DNA from: DASPOF01 sp035626155
GTDB taxonomy: Bacteria > Desulfobacterota > Binatia > Binatales > Binataceae
Direction of reading: 5' to 3'
Length of the DNA: 64,000 bases
NCBI GenBank assembly: GCA_035626155.1
Contig: DASPOF010000065.1
Coordinates: 6,600 to 70,599, forward strand
The notes below the pieces were generated by a model. It was not told the origin of the DNA, did no database searches, and worked only from the letters and a program-made list of their open reading frames with translations. The translations under genes were made by a program, and so were the position numbers. Of this stretch, positions 26,463-34,035 are shown piece by piece (position 1 is the first letter of the stretch; the number at the start of each line of letters is the position of its first letter).

Positions 26463-27332
26463 TCACTGCATTGAGCAAACCTGAATCAGCACCCCGAACG
26501 CCGATCGCGGCGAGATGAAGAATTCCCGCTCGCCGCGCCAGTTGCTGCGTTCATCCACAACTCGAACCCCGTCGCGCTTGAGGCGCGCCAGCGTGCCGTC
26601 GAAGTCCTTCACATCGATCGACACGTGATGCATCCCTTCGCCGTAGCGCGCGATAAACTTGCCCACGAAATCATTGGCGACCGGGTGGGGCGGGCTCTGG
26701 ATGAACTCGAGCCTGAAGCCGGCGACATCCATGTGCCCGAGCATGAAGTTGCCCGCCGAATGGCTCGGGTGCGGCGCGTGGCTCACGTTGCTCGGGAAGT
26801 AGCGCGAAAAGAAATCATAGGCACGCTCGATTTCCCGAACTGCTAGCGACACGTGATCGAAATGGGCCAGTCCATTGGAGTCGGCCGGATGCGGCGCCAG
26901 CTCGGATTCCGGCACTTCCCAGAGCTGGATGAGCGCGCCGAAGGCGGACCGGGGCGAGATGAAGGCGGTCGCGGAGTTCCCCTCGAAATTCTGCTCGTCC
27001 ACGATCCGCACTCCATCGGCCTTCATCCGCGCGACGACCGGCGCGACCTTGTCGAGCTTGAGCGAGAGATGGTGCAGTCCCTCACCCTTGCGTTCGATGA
27101 ATTTGGTGACGAAGCCAGGCTTTCCGGGCGGATCCTCGATCACCTCGACCACGAATCCGCCGAGCCGGAAATCCTGCCAGTAGAAAGCGCCGCTGACCTG
27201 CTCCTCGAAGCGCTTCGGAGTACGGATCTGGATGGGAAAATAGCGCGCGAAGAATTCCGTCGCGCGGTCGATCGATTGTACCGCGATCGACACGTGATCG
27301 AACTGCATCCGAACTTTCTCGGCCTCGACCAT
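26463..27332 (-). CDS. Two-domain VOC (glyoxalase/dioxygenase-fold) protein
   Basis: A 289-aa protein made of two similar halves: FDHVSIAVQSIDRATEFFARYFP near 10-32 and FDHVSLAVREIERAYDFFSRYFP near 155-177. Each half ends with GEGLHHLS or GEGMHHVS and an FISPRSAFG...IQ strand, so the gene arose by internal duplication. The HDHV-type, HH and terminal positions offer His ligands, but the Glu ligand of true dioxygenases is replaced at the ends (IQVC, IQLW). The start is uncertain: a TTG at 27338, a GTG at 27335 and the ATG at 27332 compete under a GGAGGAG site. Function is unknown within 4-hydroxyphenylpyruvate-dioxygenase-like proteins. Confidence 0.8.
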   Translation of the reverse strand: MVEAEKVRMQFDHVSIAVQSIDRATEFFARYFPIQIRTPKRFEEQVSGAFYWQDFRLGGFVVEVIEDPPGKPGFVTKFIERKGEGLHHLSLKLDKVAPVVARMKADGVRIVDEQNFEGNSATAFISPRSAFGALIQLWEVPESELAPHPADSNGLAHFDHVSLAVREIERAYDFFSRYFPSNVSHAPHPSHSAGNFMLGHMDVAGFRLEFIQSPPHPVANDFVGKFIARYGEGMHHVSIDVKDFDGTLARLKRDGVRVVDERSNWRGEREFFISPRSAFGVLIQVCSMQ

Positions 27333-27574
27333 CACCAAATTCGCTCTCCTCCGAGCCGCGGACGGCTCAAAATCGGGTCCTTCCTGCCGCTTCTCATGTA
27401 CGGCCCGCCGATGCTGCGCTCGAAAAACGTGCCGATTTCCAAATTTTTTGCGGTGCCGAAAGCCGCTATGTTCAGGCAGGCATCTTCCAGTCTGACGATT
27501 TCGCGGAATTTCGCAAGCGTCGCAATCTCAGCCCGCCCGGCACGAGCGGCCCGGGCGCAATCGACACATCGGTC

Positions 27575-28249
27575 TCAGCGAGCCGCGGTACCTGCAAGAA
27601 ATTCCAGCCGCGCCTGAAGCCGGCCATCCTCCGTGTGGGCCACTATATAGCCGCCATCCCTGAACGGTCCCGCGTTCAGGACCTGTGTCGGCCCGATCGC
27701 GTCGACGCCGGCCGATTCGTGGATGTGGCCCGAGATGCAGACGTCGGGCTTGACCTCCTCGATGAACCGCCGCGCCGCGGTGCTGCCGACCGGCATCCCC
27801 GACGAAATCCGATCGCACTTCGTATTGTATGGCGGCGCATGACAAACCATCAGCAGCGGCCGGGCATCGCGCACCTGCTCGTAGCCGGCCTTGAGCGTCG
27901 CGTAAATTTCGTCCTCAGTGAACTCGGTCGGGGTATTGAGCGGGGTAATGTTGCAGCCGCCGCATCCGAAAATCCCCACCCCGTTCACGACGACGCCCTT
28001 GCCGTGGAGCGAGATGCCCTCCTGCTCGAGGAACGGGATCACCTCGCGGCGGTCGAGGTTGCCCGACAGCGCGAGCACGTTGCGGCACGAGCGGCGAACG
28101 TTGCCGATCACCTTGGCGGCGTCTTCGATGCCGCCAAAGATGGTGAGGTCGCCGGAGATGACGACCAGGTCGCAATCGCGCATCACCTCGCCCATCCGAG
28201 CGAGGTTTCGCGTCGACATATGAACATCGCCAAAAGAGACTATTTTCAT
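27575..28249 (-). CDS. Calcineurin-like metallophosphoesterase
   Basis: A 224-aa cytosolic phosphoesterase with all five family blocks in order: GDVHMS (residues 7-12), SGDLT near 31, the SGNLDRREV block near 61 (GN[HD] box), CHAPP near 120 and SGHIHES near 158. The start at 28249 (MKIVSFGDVH) is preferred over the longer frame to 28297, which only adds a poor N-terminal stretch before the first strand. The family includes YfcE-like and Icc-like enzymes that cleave phosphodiesters; the substrate cannot be inferred. It is divergent from trmJ. Confidence 0.9.
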   Translation of the reverse strand: MKIVSFGDVHMSTRNLARMGEVMRDCDLVVISGDLTIFGGIEDAAKVIGNVRRSCRNVLALSGNLDRREVIPFLEQEGISLHGKGVVVNGVGIFGCGGCNITPLNTPTEFTEDEIYATLKAGYEQVRDARPLLMVCHAPPYNTKCDRISSGMPVGSTAARRFIEEVKPDVCISGHIHESAGVDAIGPTQVLNAGPFRDGGYIVAHTEDGRLQARLEFLAGTAAR

Positions 28250-28427
28250 TTCGCCCGCCAGGTAGTGAAATTGGCGAAGTTGCGCCGATGCCGGCAAGTG
28301 TACCGGAAAATAAGCCTCCAGCGGGAGAGGATTCGGCAGCTCGGCGAAGCTGCCCGCGAGAGCATCCAGGCAGAGTTCCCGCTGAGCGCGCGGGCAACAG
28401 CCGGGGAGCGTAATATAAAGAGTGCCG

Positions 28428-29201
28428 ATGGCGGCGATCGCGGATATCGCTTTCGTTTTGTTCCGGCCTCAGCAGGCGGGCAATATCGGCGCCGCCGCTC
28501 GCGCGCTGCGAAACATGGGCCTGCGCGACCTGCGGCTGGTGGCGCCCGCCGCATCGTCCAGGAGCCGCGCGGCGCATGCGATGGCGGTGCACGGCGATGA
28601 CGTGCTTGCCGCGACCGCGGTTCATCCCGACCTCAAATCGGCGCTCGCCGACCGCACGATCGTGGCCGGCACCACCTGCCGCCGGGGTCTCTATCGAAGC
28701 GGCGCGATCGCGCTTCGGGATGCGGCGCGCGAACTTGCCGATGCCGCCGCGACGAACCGAATCGCGATCGTCTTCGGCCCTGAGGATCACGGCCTTGCCA
28801 ACCGCGAACTCAAGCTCTGCCATCGCTTGATCACGATCCCGACCGCTCCCGAGTACCCATCGCTCAACCTCGCGCAGGCGGTGATGCTGGTCGCATACGA
28901 GATGATGCTTGCGCTCGCTGCGCCGCCCCGCGATGCCGCGCCGGCGCCCGAGCTTGCGCCCGCCCCCGAGGTCGCCGCGATGTTCGAGCGGATGAAGGAG
29001 ACGCTGGTGGCGATCGGGTTTCTGCCCGCGGAAAATCCGGATCACATAATGTTCGCGCTGCGGGAAATCTTCGGCCGTAGCGGCATCCGGCCCCGCGAGC
29101 TCGAGATCCTCAACGGGATCACGAGCCAGATACGATGGGCTGCCGGCGACGGCCATCGCGCGCTGGCCGAGAAACGCAGAGCCGGAATGAAACTCAGATG
29201 A
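28428..29201 (+). CDS. trmJ: TrmJ-like tRNA (cytidine/uridine-2'-O-)-methyltransferase
   Basis: A 257-aa SPOUT-fold methyltransferase that modifies position 32 of tRNA anticodon loops. The three SPOUT motifs are visible: RPQQAGNIGAAARALRNMG near 12-30, IVFGPEDHGLANREL near 122-136, and PTAPEYPSLNLAQAVMLVAYE near 146-166, which form the knotted SAM site. The C-terminal part (about 180-257) has the FERMKETL segment found in TrmJ. The start could be the GTG at 28422 or the ATG at 28428; I prefer the ATG. It is followed by a short unknown gene. Confidence 0.92.
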   Translation: MAAIADIAFVLFRPQQAGNIGAAARALRNMGLRDLRLVAPAASSRSRAAHAMAVHGDDVLAATAVHPDLKSALADRTIVAGTTCRRGLYRSGAIALRDAARELADAAATNRIAIVFGPEDHGLANRELKLCHRLITIPTAPEYPSLNLAQAVMLVAYEMMLALAAPPRDAAPAPELAPAPEVAAMFERMKETLVAIGFLPAENPDHIMFALREIFGRSGIRPRELEILNGITSQIRWAAGDGHRALAEKRRAGMKLR

Positions 29202-29280
29202 ATCCCGCCCGGCCGCGGCGATGGCGGCGCGGCGGGTCATGCGCGATAATTCAAGCCGCATCCGCGCGGCAGAAGCGCCA

Positions 29281-29556
29281 ATGGCCGAGATAATCGATTT
29301 TGCTGAAATCCAGGCGGCCCGCCGGCGCGTCCGCGCCCGCACGCCCGAGCGCGCAAGCCTCGAACGCGCGATCGAACTCATGAAGGCGAATCTCGCCGCC
29401 GCCGCAAATCAACTCGTAACTGCGCCGCCCCAGGAGCAGGCCGAACTGCTCACCCGTATCGAGCGGCTCGCCGCGATGGTGCGTTACGGGATGCGGATGC
29501 TCGGCGATGGGCCGGATGCGGGGATCGAGGGACCGGACCGGATCGATTCCCGCTGA
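29281..29556 (+). CDS. Small conserved-looking hypothetical protein
   Basis: A 91-aa charged, helical, cytosolic protein starting MAEIIDFAEIQAARRRVR. I recognise no domain. An amphipathic N-terminal helix is followed by a second long helix (ASLERAIELMKANLAAAANQL) and a third (QAELLTRIERLAAMVRYGMRML). It lies between trmJ and an alpha/beta hydrolase gene on the same strand with 40-80 base gaps, so it is probably co-transcribed. The upstream ATG at 29221 would add 20 Arg-rich residues and is less likely. Confidence 0.6.
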   Translation: MAEIIDFAEIQAARRRVRARTPERASLERAIELMKANLAAAANQLVTAPPQEQAELLTRIERLAAMVRYGMRMLGDGPDAGIEGPDRIDSR

Positions 29557-29596
29557 GGACCGCGGCTGTTCGACCTGGAATCGCGGGCTGAACTCG

Positions 29597-30244
29597 ATGA
29601 GCGACGATATCAATCTCAGGATAACCGGCGTCGATTCGGGCGAGGAGATTGCCGGCGCGCGCATGCTCACGCTCGCCACGACGCGCGGCCCGATCCGAAT
29701 GCTGTACCACGCGCCCGCTCAGGCCGGGCGCGCGGTGCTCTGCATCTGCGGCGCGATCGGCGGACTGGACGGGCCCGCGCTCCTCTACCCGCGCCTTGGG
29801 CTGATGCTCCCGCGCGCGGGGCTGGGCGTTGCGCGGCTCGACTATCGCGCGCCCAACGATTTCGGCGAATGCGTGGTGGATACGCTGGCGGGAGTGACCT
29901 TCCTGCGCGGCATGAACCATCAGCGAATCGCGATCGTGGGCCATTCCTTCGGCGGCGCGGTCGCGATCAATGCCGGCACGCTCAGCCGCAACGTGACGAC
30001 AGTAATCGCGCTGTCGAGCCAGCTTGCGGGCGCGCACGTGGTCGGCGATCTGGCGCCGCGCTCCCTGCTCCTCGTCCACGGAACCGCGGACACGATCCTT
30101 CCGCATCAGAGTTCCGAGACGATCTACGAGCGCGCCGGCGAGCCCAAAACGCTCCGGCTCCTCCAGGGCGTCGACCACTTCTACTCGGGCCGCGGCGACG
30201 AGGTGTTCGAGATCGTCCAGCAGTGGCTTGCTGCGAACACGTGA
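29597..30244 (+). CDS. Alpha/beta hydrolase (dienelactone-hydrolase-like)
   Basis: A 215-aa serine hydrolase. The nucleophile elbow is GHSFGG near residues 115-120. The acid lies in VHGTADTILPHQ near 155-160 and the base His in GVDHFYSG near 195. No signal peptide, so cytosolic. Length and the LDYRAPNDFGECVVDTLAGVTFL segment resemble small prolyl-oligopeptidase-like or dienelactone hydrolase proteins acting on esters. I start it at the ATG at 29597 (MSDDINLRIT), because the longer frame to 29507 only adds a shadow of the preceding gene's end. The next gene is asd. Confidence 0.85.
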   Translation: MSDDINLRITGVDSGEEIAGARMLTLATTRGPIRMLYHAPAQAGRAVLCICGAIGGLDGPALLYPRLGLMLPRAGLGVARLDYRAPNDFGECVVDTLAGVTFLRGMNHQRIAIVGHSFGGAVAINAGTLSRNVTTVIALSSQLAGAHVVGDLAPRSLLLVHGTADTILPHQSSETIYERAGEPKTLRLLQGVDHFYSGRGDEVFEIVQQWLAANT

Positions 30245-30292
30245 CGCGCCGAGCGGCGTGGCCGTTCACTCGCCGGATGCGTCCACGATAGA

Positions 30293-31306
30293 ATGACGCC
30301 GATGGCTACGGGACAAAGAATCGCAGTGGTTGGCGCGACGGGAGCAGTCGGCCAGATGACGCTCAAGCTGCTTGACGAGCGCAAGTTCCCGGTCCGCGAG
30401 CTCCGCGCATTCGCATCGCAACGCTCCGAGGGCAAGACGGTCAAGTTCGGCGACGAATCGATCCCCGTCGAGCGTGTGAGCGCCGAGAGCTTCAAGGGAA
30501 TCGATTTCGCTTTCTTCTCGGCCGGATCGGAGCAATCGCGCACGTTCGCTCCTGCAGCGGCCAGAGCAGGCGCAGTCGCGATCGACAAGTCGAGCGCGTT
30601 TCGCATGGACCCCTCGGTCCCGCTCGTGGTTCCGGAGATCAACGGCGATGCGATCAAGGGCCACAAGGGAATCATCGCGTGCCCCAACTGCACCACGATC
30701 GTGACGGTTATGCCGCTCAAGCCCTTGCACGATGTCGGCCGGCTGCGGCGCGTGATCGCGACCAGCTTCCAGGCGGTTTCGGGAGCCGGAATCAACGGCG
30801 TTGCAGAGCTGCGCGAGCAGACGCTCGCATGGGCCAGGGGCGAGCCGATGGTGCCCAGGCATTTCCAGCACCGGATCGCGTTCAATGTAATCCCGCACAT
30901 CGACAAATTTGTCGAGGGCGGATACACGGGCGAGGAAATGAAGCTGGTCCACGAGGCTCGCAAGATTCTCGATGCGCCCGAACTGCTCATCGCACCGACC
31001 ACAGTGCGGGTTCCCGTCTTCACCGCGCATTCGATCTCGGTCAACGCCGAGACTGAAAAGCCGGTGAGCGCCGCGATGGCGCGGGCGGCCTTCGATCGCT
31101 TTCCCGGCCTTCGCGTCTTCGATGATCCCGCATCGAATCGATACCCGATGCCGGTGGACGTGGAAGGCAAGGATGATTGCTTCGTCGGCCGAATTCGCGA
31201 GGATTTGAGCTGCCCGAACGCGCTCAATTTCTGGGTGGTCGGAGACCAGTTGCGCAAAGGCGCTGCGCTCAACGGGATCCAAATCGCGGAAATGCTCATC
31301 CGGTAG
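30293..31306 (+). CDS. asd: Aspartate-semialdehyde dehydrogenase
   Basis: A 337-aa NADPH enzyme that reduces aspartyl phosphate to aspartate semialdehyde, the branch point to lysine, threonine and methionine. The Rossmann motif VVGATGAVGQ lies at 12-21. The catalytic Cys133 lies in CPNCTT, and the conserved QAVSGAG segment lies near 160. The catalytic His is near 245 (RVPVFTAHS). ATG codons at 30293 and 30302 both fit; the difference is three residues. The gene ends just upstream of a SAM riboswitch that controls a threonine synthase and sulfur genes, which fits shared control of the aspartate family. Confidence 0.95.
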   Translation: MTPMATGQRIAVVGATGAVGQMTLKLLDERKFPVRELRAFASQRSEGKTVKFGDESIPVERVSAESFKGIDFAFFSAGSEQSRTFAPAAARAGAVAIDKSSAFRMDPSVPLVVPEINGDAIKGHKGIIACPNCTTIVTVMPLKPLHDVGRLRRVIATSFQAVSGAGINGVAELREQTLAWARGEPMVPRHFQHRIAFNVIPHIDKFVEGGYTGEEMKLVHEARKILDAPELLIAPTTVRVPVFTAHSISVNAETEKPVSAAMARAAFDRFPGLRVFDDPASNRYPMPVDVEGKDDCFVGRIREDLSCPNALNFWVVGDQLRKGAALNGIQIAEMLIR

Positions 31307-31416
31307 CGGCGCTTCGAACTTGCAGGCTTCATTTCCGGGGTTCGTTCCCGCTGCCCCCGGCTTCTAAGCGCGGAGGGACCGCGCTGAGCGGCGGCCTGAC
31401 CGAGTGGTCGGTCGGT

Positions 31417-31443
31417 TGACAAGACAAACACACTCTTATAAGT
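31417..31443 (+). promoter_or_regulatory. Sigma-70-type promoter ahead of the SAM riboswitch
   Basis: A perfect TTGACA at 31417-31422 and TATAAG at 31438-31443 with a 15-base spacer, in a locally AT-rich stretch. The aptamer begins 22 bases downstream, right for a transcription start just after the -10 box. The short spacer is the weak point. Confidence 0.6.
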
Positions 31444-31465
31444 CATATTTAAGCTCAACCAAGAG

Positions 31466-31583
31466 CCTTATCGAGAGCGGCGGAGGGACTGGCCCGATGA
31501 TGCCGCAGCAACCAGCCCAGACCGGGTGCTGGTGCTAACTCCTGCAGGGATCCCCGAAAGGGGCACCTCCTGGAAGATGAGGC
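31466..31583 (+). promoter_or_regulatory. SAM-I (S-box) riboswitch aptamer
   Basis: The 118-base stretch matches the S-box core. P1 is formed by GCCTTATC (31466-31473) with GATGAGGC (31576-31583), one G-U pair. The AGAG and GGAGGGACTGGCCCGATG segments (31483-31500), GCAACC (31509-31514) and GGTGCTAACTCC (31532-31543) follow in canonical order. The 3' end has the GGAAGATGAG block. It senses S-adenosylmethionine and should turn the following genes off when SAM is high. An intrinsic terminator follows, so control is at transcription elongation. The first gene controlled is a ThiF-like E1 rather than a usual met gene. Confidence 0.93.
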
Positions 31584-31594
31584 GAGAGTCGAAG

Positions 31595-31628
31595 AACCCT
31601 CGTCCTTAGCCCAGGAGGAGGGTTTTTT
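31595..31628 (+). terminator. Riboswitch expression-platform terminator
   Basis: AACCCTC (31595-31601) pairs with GAGGGTT (31618-31624), extended by TCCT/AGGA across one G-G mismatch, and runs into TTTTTT at 31623-31628. Bases of the 3' P1 strand (31578-31588) can partly pair with the 5' terminator arm, giving the expected antiterminator alternative. Confidence 0.85.
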
Positions 31629-31688
31629 GTTAATTGCCCCCGCGCAGGAATCGAGGCCGATGAGCGTTGCGAGTCGAGGCGTGATGTC

Positions 31689-32411
31689 GTGGAGTCGAAA
31701 CTAAACGGACGCGTATTGATAGTCGGCGTAGGCGGGCTGGGAGTGCCGGCGGCATGGGCGCTCGCCCGCGCAGGCGTGCGCCGGCTGACGCTTATGGATC
31801 CCGACCCGGTGGAACTCTCGAACCTGGCGCGCCAGGTCATTTACCGGACGGCCGACGTCGGACGGCCCAAGGTCGAGGCGGCCGCAGATCGGCTTGCGGC
31901 GGAATTCCCGGGTCTCGAAATTGATCGGCTCGCGGTCGAACTTGACGCCGCCAACGCCTCGGGGTTTATCGGCGCTCACGATTTCACAATCGATGGAACC
32001 GACAACCCGCGGACGAAGTTTTCGATCAATGACGCCGCGATCGGTGCGATGCGGCCGTTCGGGTACGGCGGAGTAATCGGGATGACGGGCCAGGCGATGA
32101 CGGTGATTCCTGGACGGAGCGCCTGCCTCAGGTGCCTCTTTGAAGAACCGCCGGGCGAGGCCGAAATCGCATCGTGCCGCGAGGCAGGGATTATCGGTCC
32201 GGTGGCGGGCGTAATCGGCGAGGTTCAGGCGGCCGAGGCGATCCGTGTGCTGGCCGGCGCAGCGCCGCGCCTGGCCGGCAGGATTCTCACCTACGATGCG
32301 AGCGCCGCGGCCGCCCGGATGCGAATCGCCGATGTCGCTGCGCGGCGCGGATGCGCATGCGGCGCATGGAGCGCGGCGGGCCGGGAAGCCCTGCCGATCC
32401 GCAATCAATGA
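31689..32411 (+). CDS. ThiF/MoeB/HesA-type E1 adenylyltransferase
   Basis: A 240-aa E1-like enzyme, first gene behind the SAM riboswitch. A GTG start at 31689 has GAGG upstream. The nucleotide loop GVGGLG is at 13-18, and the MDPDPVELSNLARQVIY segment (36-52) supplies the conserved Asp, Asn, Arg and Gln. The ATP-site lysine is Lys61 (GRPKVEAA) and the second Asp lies in IDGTDNPRTK (101-110). Zinc ligands are Cys146/Cys149 and Cys222/Cys224, with candidate catalytic Cys163 in SCREAG. It should adenylate the C-terminus of a ubiquitin-like sulfur carrier, most simply the one encoded at 33754 in the same cluster. Confidence 0.92.
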   Translation: MESKLNGRVLIVGVGGLGVPAAWALARAGVRRLTLMDPDPVELSNLARQVIYRTADVGRPKVEAAADRLAAEFPGLEIDRLAVELDAANASGFIGAHDFTIDGTDNPRTKFSINDAAIGAMRPFGYGGVIGMTGQAMTVIPGRSACLRCLFEEPPGEAEIASCREAGIIGPVAGVIGEVQAAEAIRVLAGAAPRLAGRILTYDASAAAARMRIADVAARRGCACGAWSAAGREALPIRNQ

Positions 32412-32421
32412 CGAGGATGCG

Positions 32422-33684
32422 ATGAGCTATATCAACAATCTCAAGTGTCGCGAGTGCGGACAGGAGTATCCGGCCGAGCCTCTCCACGTATGCGACAACT
32501 GCTTCGGTCCGCTCGAGGTCACCTACGACTACGCGAAGATCCGCGCCGCGATCACGCGCGCAAAAGTTGAATCGCGCCCGCGCAATCTGTGGCGCTATCA
32601 CGAGCTGTTGCCCGCCTCGGGCGAGTCCGGCGTGGGGCCGCATTCCGGCTTCACCCCGCTTCTGCACGCCGAGCGGCTGGGCGCGGAGCTGGGGGTGAAG
32701 CATCTCTACATCAAGGACGACACGGTCAACCATCCAACCCTCTCCTACAAGGACCGCGTGGTCTCGATCGCGATCACCAAGGCCCGCGAGTTCGGCTTCA
32801 CCACGGTCTCGTGCGCATCGACGGGCAACCTCGCGACCGCGGTGGCGGCGCACGCCGCGCGCGCGGGCCTCAAGTGCTACATCTTCATGCCCGAAGACGT
32901 GGAGGCGGGGAAAATCGTCGGATCGACGATTTACGGCGCGCAGGTGATCACGATCCGCGGCAACTACGATGACGTCAATCGGCTGTGCAGCGAAATCGCC
33001 GACAAGTACGGTTGGGCGTTCGTCAATATCAACCTGAGGCCCTATTACACCGAGGGCGCCAAGACCTTCGGCTTCGAGGTGGCCGAGCAGCTCGGATGGA
33101 AACTGCCCGACCACATCGTGCTCCCGACCGCCGGCGGAACGATTCTCCCCAAGGTCGCCAAGGCGTTCCACGAACTGAAGGAGGTCGGCCTCGTCGGTGG
33201 CGGCGAGTTCAAGATTCATGCGGCGCAGGCCGCCGGCTCGGCGCCGGTCATCCACGCGCTGCACAAGGACGTTGACCTGATTACGCCGGTCAAGCCGGAC
33301 ACGATCGCGAAATCGATTGCGATCGGAAATCCTGCCGATGGCTACTACGTGCTGCGCGCGGTGCGCGAGTCGGGCGGATGGGGCGAGGTGGCCACCGACC
33401 CGGAGATAATCGATGCGATCAAGCTGCTCGCCCGCACCGAGGGAATCTTTGCCGAGCCGGCGGGCGGCACCACGCTGGCGGTTGCAATCAAACTGCTCCG
33501 CCAGGGACGGATCAAACCCGAGGAAACGGTCGTCGTCTCGATCACCGGCAACGGCTACAAAACGCTCGAAGCGGTCGCCTCGGCGATCGAGCGGCCGCTC
33601 GTAATCGATGCGCGCCTGGCGGACTTCGACGCGCTATTCGAGCAGCTCGGGGACGGCAGGCGCGCCGCCGCCGGTGCAGCATGA
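32422..33684 (+). CDS. thrC: Threonine synthase with N-terminal zinc ribbon
   Basis: A 420-aa PLP enzyme converting O-phosphohomoserine to threonine. The N-terminal ribbon uses Cys9, Cys12, Cys24 and Cys27. The PLP lysine is Lys110 in LSYKDR, and the phosphate-binding loop is ASTGNLATAVAAH near 132-144. A further loop, TAGGTILPK, lies near 236. The start at 32422 lies 10 bases after the E1 stop with GAGGATG upstream. Its place inside a sulfur-carrier cluster is notable: the fold also accepts other phospho-amino acids, so a sulfhydrylation or homoserine-branch role cannot be excluded. By sequence, threonine synthase is the best call. Confidence 0.9.
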   Translation: MSYINNLKCRECGQEYPAEPLHVCDNCFGPLEVTYDYAKIRAAITRAKVESRPRNLWRYHELLPASGESGVGPHSGFTPLLHAERLGAELGVKHLYIKDDTVNHPTLSYKDRVVSIAITKAREFGFTTVSCASTGNLATAVAAHAARAGLKCYIFMPEDVEAGKIVGSTIYGAQVITIRGNYDDVNRLCSEIADKYGWAFVNINLRPYYTEGAKTFGFEVAEQLGWKLPDHIVLPTAGGTILPKVAKAFHELKEVGLVGGGEFKIHAAQAAGSAPVIHALHKDVDLITPVKPDTIAKSIAIGNPADGYYVLRAVRESGGWGEVATDPEIIDAIKLLARTEGIFAEPAGGTTLAVAIKLLRQGRIKPEETVVVSITGNGYKTLEAVASAIERPLVIDARLADFDALFEQLGDGRRAAAGAA

Positions 33685-33753
33685 CGCGCCAGGTATGAAC
33701 GCACGCGCGAAAACAAGAATCGCGATCGAACTCAAGGAGGCAGAGTTCATCCC

Positions 33754-34035
33754 ATGCAAGTGAAGGTCAGAGTGCCAACTCCGCTGAGGAGATTCACCGC
33801 CGGTGTCGGCGAAGTGCCCGCCGAGGGCGCATCGGTCAAGGCCGTGCTCGACGATCTGGAACGGCGCCATCCGGGGATGCGCGAGCGCCTGCTCGACGAC
33901 CAGGGCGGCCTTCGCCGTTTCGTGAATATCTACCTGAACGGCGACGACATCCGCTTCCTCGATGAGTTGAATTCGAAGGTCAAGGATGGCGACGACATCT
34001 CAATCGTCCCCGCTATTGCTGGCGGACGCCGCTGA
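33754..34035 (+). CDS. MoaD/ThiS-like ubiquitin-fold sulfur carrier (CysO-like) ending GGRR
   Basis: A 93-aa beta-grasp sulfur carrier preceded by an AGGAGG site. It has the FVNIYLNGDDIRFL strand-loop (56-69) and the DGDDISIVPAIAGG ending of CysO/MoaD-type proteins. The diglycine is Gly90-Gly91, but two Arg residues follow before the stop. Carriers must expose the terminal Gly for adenylation, so this one seems to need proteolytic trimming. Its 3' end overlaps the CysM-like gene by 50 bases, the CysO-CysM arrangement of mycobacterial thiocarboxylate cysteine synthesis. I infer that its thiocarboxylate is the sulfur donor to the neighbouring synthase. Confidence 0.88.
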   Translation: MQVKVRVPTPLRRFTAGVGEVPAEGASVKAVLDDLERRHPGMRERLLDDQGGLRRFVNIYLNGDDIRFLDELNSKVKDGDDISIVPAIAGGRR

